Shown piece by piece: positions 60,073 through 64,000 of a stretch of DNA of 64,000 nt; position 1 is the stretch's first letter, and every line of letters starts with the position of its first letter. The notes beneath the pieces were generated by a model, which ran no database searches, was not told where the DNA came from, and saw nothing but the letters and a program-made list of their open reading frames with translations. A program made the translations under genes and the position numbers. The stretch spans positions 58,379 to 122,378 of the forward strand of contig JAJCZH010000007.1 of NCBI GenBank assembly GCA_029262515.1. The letters are read 5' to 3'. Source of the DNA: Deltaproteobacteria bacterium (GTDB taxonomy: Bacteria; Desulfobacterota; GWC2-55-46; JADFVP01).

Positions 60073-61212
60073 GTGAGAAGCAAGAAGGCTAAGAGTTTAA
60101 GGCGAGGTTTTACTACGGGTACCTGTGCCGCTGCCGGAGCCAAGGCAGCGGCACAGGTACTTTTTGAGTCGCTATGCCGGAAAAAAGGGGCTAAGAAGAG
60201 AATCTTTCCTTCTTCTGTTGTCTCGGTCACCCTCCCTGACGGTTCGCCTTACACGGTAAAGGTAACGTCGGTCGAGGTAGACGGAAGGCGTGCCGCTGCA
60301 ACGGTAATAAAGGATGCCGGTGATGATCCTGACGTTACAAACAAGGCGCGGATAGTCACGAGCGTGGAGTTGAAGGGTTTCAATAAGGCCCGAACCGGAA
60401 TAAGCATCAAGGGCGGAGTCGGTGTAGGTGTGGTGACAAGGCCGGGGCTCAAGGTCCCGATCGGCAGGCCTGCGATAAATCCGGTTCCGCTCTCCATGAT
60501 CCGAAACGCGGTTAATGAAGCGGCCTATTCCATGAACGATAGCGATGGACTCAAGCCGTCGGTAGAGGTTGAGGTTAGTGTGCCGCGCGGTGTTTTGCTC
60601 GCAAAGAAGACGATGAACGCCAGGCTCGGTATCTTAGGCGGTATCTCGATACTCGGCACAACAGGAATAGTAGAGCCGTTGTCGCTTGCGGCCTACAGGG
60701 ATTCGATCGTGTGCGGGGTAGACGTCGCTGTGGCGGCAGGGCTTACCGAGGTGATCTTCTCTACCGGCAGAAGTACCGAGAAGGTACTGGAAGAGTTTAG
60801 AGGTCTGCCGGAGGCCGCTTATGTTATGACCGGCGACCATATGGGTTTTGCACTTTCTACAGTTGCAAAGAAAAAAGAGATCAAGCAAGTGACGGTGGCC
60901 GGACAGTTCGGCAAGTTTACGAAGCTTGCGGCAGGCCACTTTGAGACCCACTGCGCGGATTCGTCTATCGACCTGGCTGCTCTTGCGGTTATCGCAGCCG
61001 GCGGCGGGGCCGGGGCCGAGCTGGCAAAGAGAATCAGGAAAGCGAATACTGCGCGTCAGGTCTTCTTTATTCTCGAAGAGAACGGCTTAGAAGAGGTTTT
61101 GTCTGAGGTCTGTACGATGGTGAAGAAGAATGGCCAGAAGAGGGTTGGAAAAAGACCTAAGGTCAGCGCTGTGCTGGTAGGTTACGGCGGGGCGGTAACG
61201 GCCTCGGTTTAG
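60073..61212 (+). CDS. cbiD: Cobalt-precorrin-5B C1-methyltransferase
   Basis: A 379-residue CbiD enzyme of the anaerobic pathway, which methylates C1 of the corrin ring. The start RRGFTTGTCAAAGAKAAAQV is diagnostic, followed by DAGDDPDVTNKARI, VGVVTRPGLKVPIGRPAINP and ILGGISILGTTGIVEP. The late QFGKFTKLAAGHFETHCAD supplies a conserved His. Translation most likely begins at GTG 60073. It is downstream of the transporter genes in the riboswitch operon. Confidence 0.95.
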   Translation: MRSKKAKSLRRGFTTGTCAAAGAKAAAQVLFESLCRKKGAKKRIFPSSVVSVTLPDGSPYTVKVTSVEVDGRRAAATVIKDAGDDPDVTNKARIVTSVELKGFNKARTGISIKGGVGVGVVTRPGLKVPIGRPAINPVPLSMIRNAVNEAAYSMNDSDGLKPSVEVEVSVPRGVLLAKKTMNARLGILGGISILGTTGIVEPLSLAAYRDSIVCGVDVAVAAGLTEVIFSTGRSTEKVLEEFRGLPEAAYVMTGDHMGFALSTVAKKKEIKQVTVAGQFGKFTKLAAGHFETHCADSSIDLAALAVIAAGGGAGAELAKRIRKANTARQVFFILEENGLEEVLSEVCTMVKKNGQKRVGKRPKVSAVLVGYGGAVTASV

Positions 61213-61268
61213 TAGCTTTGGTATAATGGCAACAGGGGTACTATTGTGCTGAAAGGCAGACCAGGTAT

Positions 61269-62591
61269 TTGATGATCTATGTGGTTGGTATAGGTTCGGC
61301 AGGCTTGAAGAGCCTCACGCCGCGATCTCTCGGGGTGATAGAGAAGGCTGGCCTATTGGTCGGTACCAGGAGATTTCTTCAAGAGTTTGAAGAGTCGAAG
61401 GCGGAAAGGGTACTAATCGCCGGAGGCCTCGAAGCCGTTGCAGACAAGATAGAATCCTTTGTTCGTCGTGCACGGTCGGGTATTAAGAAAAAAAATGCTA
61501 CCGTAGCCGTTCTCGCCACAGGCGATCCGCTTCTTTTCGGGATAGCCGATTTTATAATAAACCGCTTCGGCAAGAGGAGCGTCTCGATACTGCCGAACCT
61601 CAGTATCGTTGCAGAGGCCTTCGCACTTATAAAAGAAGACCGCAATAACGCCGTTGTGCTTAGCGGCCACGGAAGAACGATTGAAGAGCTCTTTGGAGAG
61701 TTTCCGTGCAGTAAAGGACAGAAGGTAGCAATCTTCACGGACGCGAAGAACAGCCCTCAGGTGATAGCACGCGAGATGGTAGAGCGCGGTATGGTTACCT
61801 ATACGGCTTATGTGATCGAGGCAATCGGTACCGAAGCCGAGTCCATTGGCCGGAGTAGACTCGGCGCCCTTGCAAAGAGAACCGATTTCGCGCCTCTAAA
61901 TATTCTCATTCTTATTCCTAAAATAGGGTCGAAGACCGGGCCGAAGGTTGTCTATAAGATCCGGCCCGGAGTTAAGTCTTCGGATAAAGAAGAGGTCGAG
62001 GTAAGCAGAACCCGTATCGGTCTGCCGGACAGGTTATTCACCTCTACCACGGGCATGATAACAAAGGCTGAGGTCCGCGTGGTATCGCTCTCGAAGCTCG
62101 ACCTGCGTCCTTCAGATGTGGTCTGGGACGTCGGGGCCGGTTGCGGTTCGGTGGCCGTGGAGGCTGCGCGTATCGCGTGTTATGGCACTGTCTACGCATT
62201 TGAACAGAAGCGAACACGCGCCAAAGACATAAGTGAGAATAGACGGCGTTTCGGGGTAAAGAACCTCAAACTTATAGAGGGTGTTGCGCCGGAAGTTCTT
62301 AAGAGGTCCGGTCTGGAACGCCCGACGCGTGTCTTTGTAGGCGGTGGCGGTACCGCGATAGAGAGTATCCTCTCTATTGTGTTGAAGAAGATTTTACCTA
62401 GCGGGGTGGTTGTTATCAATTGCGTTACGATAGAGACGGCCTCTGTCGCTTTTGCCTTTTTGGAGAAGAAGGGGTGGAGCCGCGAGATGGTGCAGGTAGG
62501 CGTGTCGAGAACAAAACCGGCCGGGATTTTGAATATTCTTTCGGCCTATAATCCCGTCTTTATTATTACCGGAAGGGCAGAGCGAGTATGA
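61269..62591 (+). CDS. cbiET: Precorrin-6Y methyltransferase, CbiE-CbiT fusion
   Basis: A 440-residue fused enzyme equal to CobL. Residues about 1-205 are CbiE (tetrapyrrole methylase fold: YVVGIGSAGLKSLTPR, VLATGDPLLFGIADF and the ILPNLSIVAEAFALI pocket), methylating C5. Residues about 245-435 are CbiT (class I methyltransferase: SDVVWDVGAGCGSVAVEAAR, the SAM loop), methylating C15 with loss of the C12 acetate. It overlaps cbiL by 4 bp. Confidence 0.94.
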   Translation: MMIYVVGIGSAGLKSLTPRSLGVIEKAGLLVGTRRFLQEFEESKAERVLIAGGLEAVADKIESFVRRARSGIKKKNATVAVLATGDPLLFGIADFIINRFGKRSVSILPNLSIVAEAFALIKEDRNNAVVLSGHGRTIEELFGEFPCSKGQKVAIFTDAKNSPQVIAREMVERGMVTYTAYVIEAIGTEAESIGRSRLGALAKRTDFAPLNILILIPKIGSKTGPKVVYKIRPGVKSSDKEEVEVSRTRIGLPDRLFTSTTGMITKAEVRVVSLSKLDLRPSDVVWDVGAGCGSVAVEAARIACYGTVYAFEQKRTRAKDISENRRRFGVKNLKLIEGVAPEVLKRSGLERPTRVFVGGGGTAIESILSIVLKKILPSGVVVINCVTIETASVAFAFLEKKGWSREMVQVGVSRTKPAGILNILSAYNPVFIITGRAERV

Positions 62592-63325
62592 GCAGTATGG
62601 TAGCCGAGAGGATAGGCCTTTTTTACGGTGTCGGCGTCGGCCCCGGAGACCCGGAGCTCCTGACGTTAAAGGCGTTGCGTATTATCAAGGCCGCAGGCGC
62701 CATTGCAGTGCCTATATCGAAAGAGGGAATAAGAGCCGAGCAGAGCCGCGCCCTGAAGGTCGTTGGGCAGGAGGCCGATCTTGCCGGCACCGAGCTTCTT
62801 GAACTCTTTTTGCCGATGACAAAGGATGCTTCGGTACTTGAGAGTTCGAGGACTATAGCCGCTGGCAAGGTAGCCGAGAGGCTTTCATCCGGGATCGACG
62901 TCGCTTTTATAACCATAGGCGACCCGATGCTCTACTCGACCTTCAGCTACCTCGTGCCTCTTGTGCAGAAGCTGGTGCCTGAGGCCGGCATGCACGTGGT
63001 GCCGGGCGTAAGCTCTGTAAATGCGGCGGCTGCGGCCTCTTCGGTTCCGCTTGCAGAGTCGGGAGAGAAGGTCCTTGTGGTGCCGGCCGCCTACTCTATA
63101 GAGGAACTGAAACGCTGGATAGAGGAGTTTGATACCGTTGTGTTGATGAAGATATTTCGCAAGGTAGATGAACTCGTGGAGCTGCTTACGGCCTCTGGCT
63201 GCGCAAAAAGGACGGTCTTTGTCTCGAAGGTCGGATGGCCGGATGAAGTGGTGGTAACCGATATAAGCAGGCTCGAAGTTGCCGAGCACGACTACTTTTC
63301 TATGTTAATAGTAAGGCGGGGCTGA
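62588..63325 (+). CDS. cbiL: Cobalt-factor II C20-methyltransferase
   Basis: A 245-residue tetrapyrrole methylase that adds the C20 methyl. The SAM-binding loop FYGVGVGPGDPELLTLKALR is at residues 10-29, with ALKVVGQEADL, AFITIGDPMLYSTFSYL and PGVSSVNAAAAASS following. The GDPMLYSTF and the short length indicate CbiL rather than CbiF or CbiH. It starts 4 bp inside cbiET and is followed after 72 bp by cbiF. Confidence 0.94.
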   Translation: MSSMVAERIGLFYGVGVGPGDPELLTLKALRIIKAAGAIAVPISKEGIRAEQSRALKVVGQEADLAGTELLELFLPMTKDASVLESSRTIAAGKVAERLSSGIDVAFITIGDPMLYSTFSYLVPLVQKLVPEAGMHVVPGVSSVNAAAAASSVPLAESGEKVLVVPAAYSIEELKRWIEEFDTVVLMKIFRKVDELVELLTASGCAKRTVFVSKVGWPDEVVVTDISRLEVAEHDYFSMLIVRRG

Positions 63326-63397
63326 CATCGGTTTTTTTCTGTTTCCTTGCTTTTGAATATAACGACGAAGAAAGTTTTACCGGAAAGAAGTTTACTT

Positions 63398-64000
63398 ATG
63401 GATAACGAACAGAAGAGCACTCTAGTCAGCTTCGTGGGCGCGGGCCCCGGAGACCCTGAGCTGATAACCGTAAAGGGCAGGCGCCTTATAGAGCAGGCAG
63501 ATGTCGTGGTCTATGCGGGCTCTTTGGTCATGGACAGGCATCTGCTCTTTTGTAAAGGGGGCGTCGAGATACACAACAGCGCCACAATGAACCTCGATGA
63601 GATAATTCGCGTAATGGTCGATGCGGCCAGGGCCGGTAAGAACGTGCTACGCCTTCATACAGGAGATTCGGCTATCTACGGGACGATAAGAGAGCAGTGC
63701 GACAGGCTCGATAAAGCCGGTATTGAGTACGAGGTAATCCCCGGAGTTACTTCCGCGTTAGCGGCTGCTGCGGTTCTCAAAAAAGAGCTTACGGTGCCGG
63801 GCATTACGCAGAGCGTAATATTTACGCGCATAGAAGGGCGCACTCCTGTTCCTGACTCCGAGAAGCTCGCTGCTCTGGCCACACACGGGGCAACGCTCTG
63901 CATCTATCTTAGTATTTCGATGATGGATAAGGTAGTCAAAGAACTCTCTTCCGGTTATGCAGCCGATACCCCTGTGGCGGTCGTCTACAGGGCCAGCTGG
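63398..64000 (+). CDS. cbiF: Cobalt-precorrin-4 C11-methyltransferase, N-terminal fragment (3' end outside window)
   Basis: The first 201 codons of CbiF/CobM, open to the end of the window. The loop VSFVGAGPGDPELITVKGRR is followed by YAGSLVMDRHLLFC, RLHTGDSAIYGTIREQ and PGVTSALAAAAVL, which fit the C11 methyltransferase. The last visible residues, VYRASW, precede the usual PDE motif. Full-length CbiF is about 255 residues, so roughly 50 are missing. Further cbi genes probably continue downstream. Confidence 0.95.
   Translation, partial: MDNEQKSTLVSFVGAGPGDPELITVKGRRLIEQADVVVYAGSLVMDRHLLFCKGGVEIHNSATMNLDEIIRVMVDAARAGKNVLRLHTGDSAIYGTIREQCDRLDKAGIEYEVIPGVTSALAAAAVLKKELTVPGITQSVIFTRIEGRTPVPDSEKLAALATHGATLCIYLSISMMDKVVKELSSGYAADTPVAVVYRASW

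Noticed and set aside
1..64000. tRNA, rRNA, CRISPR array, insertion sequence or prophage
   Set aside because: No T-loop or acceptor-stem signature, regularly spaced repeat, transposase, integrase or phage structural gene was found in any intergenic region or frame.

Overview
The window carries about 57 protein genes on a roughly 50-55 % GC chromosome segment, with no rRNA, tRNA, insertion sequence or CRISPR array recognised. The run nadD-rsfS-rlmH-TPR protein-gpmI, the amidase-rph-rdgB run, a PEP-CTERM protein, rubrerythrin, the anaerobic (cobalt-early) B12 pathway and the density of multi-PAS, GGDEF and HD-GYP proteins all fit a Gram-negative bacterium of the broad deltaproteobacterial type (Desulfobacterota or a relative). 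This placement is inferred from gene content and order only.

Layout. 1-2.5 kb: 3' end of metG, a TatD-radical SAM fusion and a small heat-shock protein. 3.0-4.0 kb: an AT-rich solitary gene with a PIN-like look. 4.0-6.0 kb: ResB and a secreted DUF4350-like protein. 6.2-11.3 kb: housekeeping run nadD, rsfS (apparent CTG start), rlmH, a LapA-LapB-like fusion, gpmI and a 55-residue zinc ribbon. 11.4-13.3 kb: archease-rtcB RNA repair pair. 13.8-21.9 kb: PEP-CTERM protein, sugar epimerase, YhaM-like nuclease, a second small zinc ribbon, a membrane-fused spermidine synthase-like protein, ArsS-like radical SAM protein and a DUF2238-like membrane protein. 22.1-28.4 kb: amidase, rph, rdgB, cold-shock protein, citrate synthase and a ChaN-type lipoprotein with long coiled coils.

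28.5-42 kb is dominated by signalling: an HD-GYP response regulator, a haem-c sensing diguanylate cyclase, a GGDEF-EAL protein and a hybrid histidine kinase, interspersed with an M23 peptidase, an mscS gene broken by an in-frame TGA, and a DUF481 outer-membrane protein. 42-48.3 kb is a patch of small genes (CxxC protein, PhnA-type, ComFB, rubrerythrin, a DUF6868-like protein, a frameshifted small membrane protein) running into an AT-rich island with an AbiJ-like (STM4504/CBY_0614) gene, a repeat pair and a voltage-gated K+ channel, then rhodanese and O6-alkylguanine repair genes. 48.8-53.6 kb: PerR-type regulator under a promoter with an overlapping palindrome, a peroxiredoxin, a group-2 sigma factor and a haem-c chemoreceptor preceded by a sigma-28-like promoter.

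54.8-64 kb is a cobalamin regulon. A cobalamin riboswitch with a visible antiterminator/terminator pair precedes cbiX-cbiC (fused), cbiM (with a PDGLE-like tail), cbiQ, cbiO, a CbtB-like peptide, a small membrane protein, cbiD, cbiE-cbiT (fused), cbiL and the start of cbiF, which runs off the window. Cobalt uptake, chelation and corrin-ring methylation are thus likely switched off together by the end product.

The most unusual items are the AbiJ-like/K+-channel island with the repeat pair and neighbouring frameshifted gene, the cobalt operon with a CbtB-like peptide and an unassigned four-helix protein beside a complete CbiMQO, the LapA-LapB fusion, the coiled-coil ChaN lipoprotein and the interrupted mscS.
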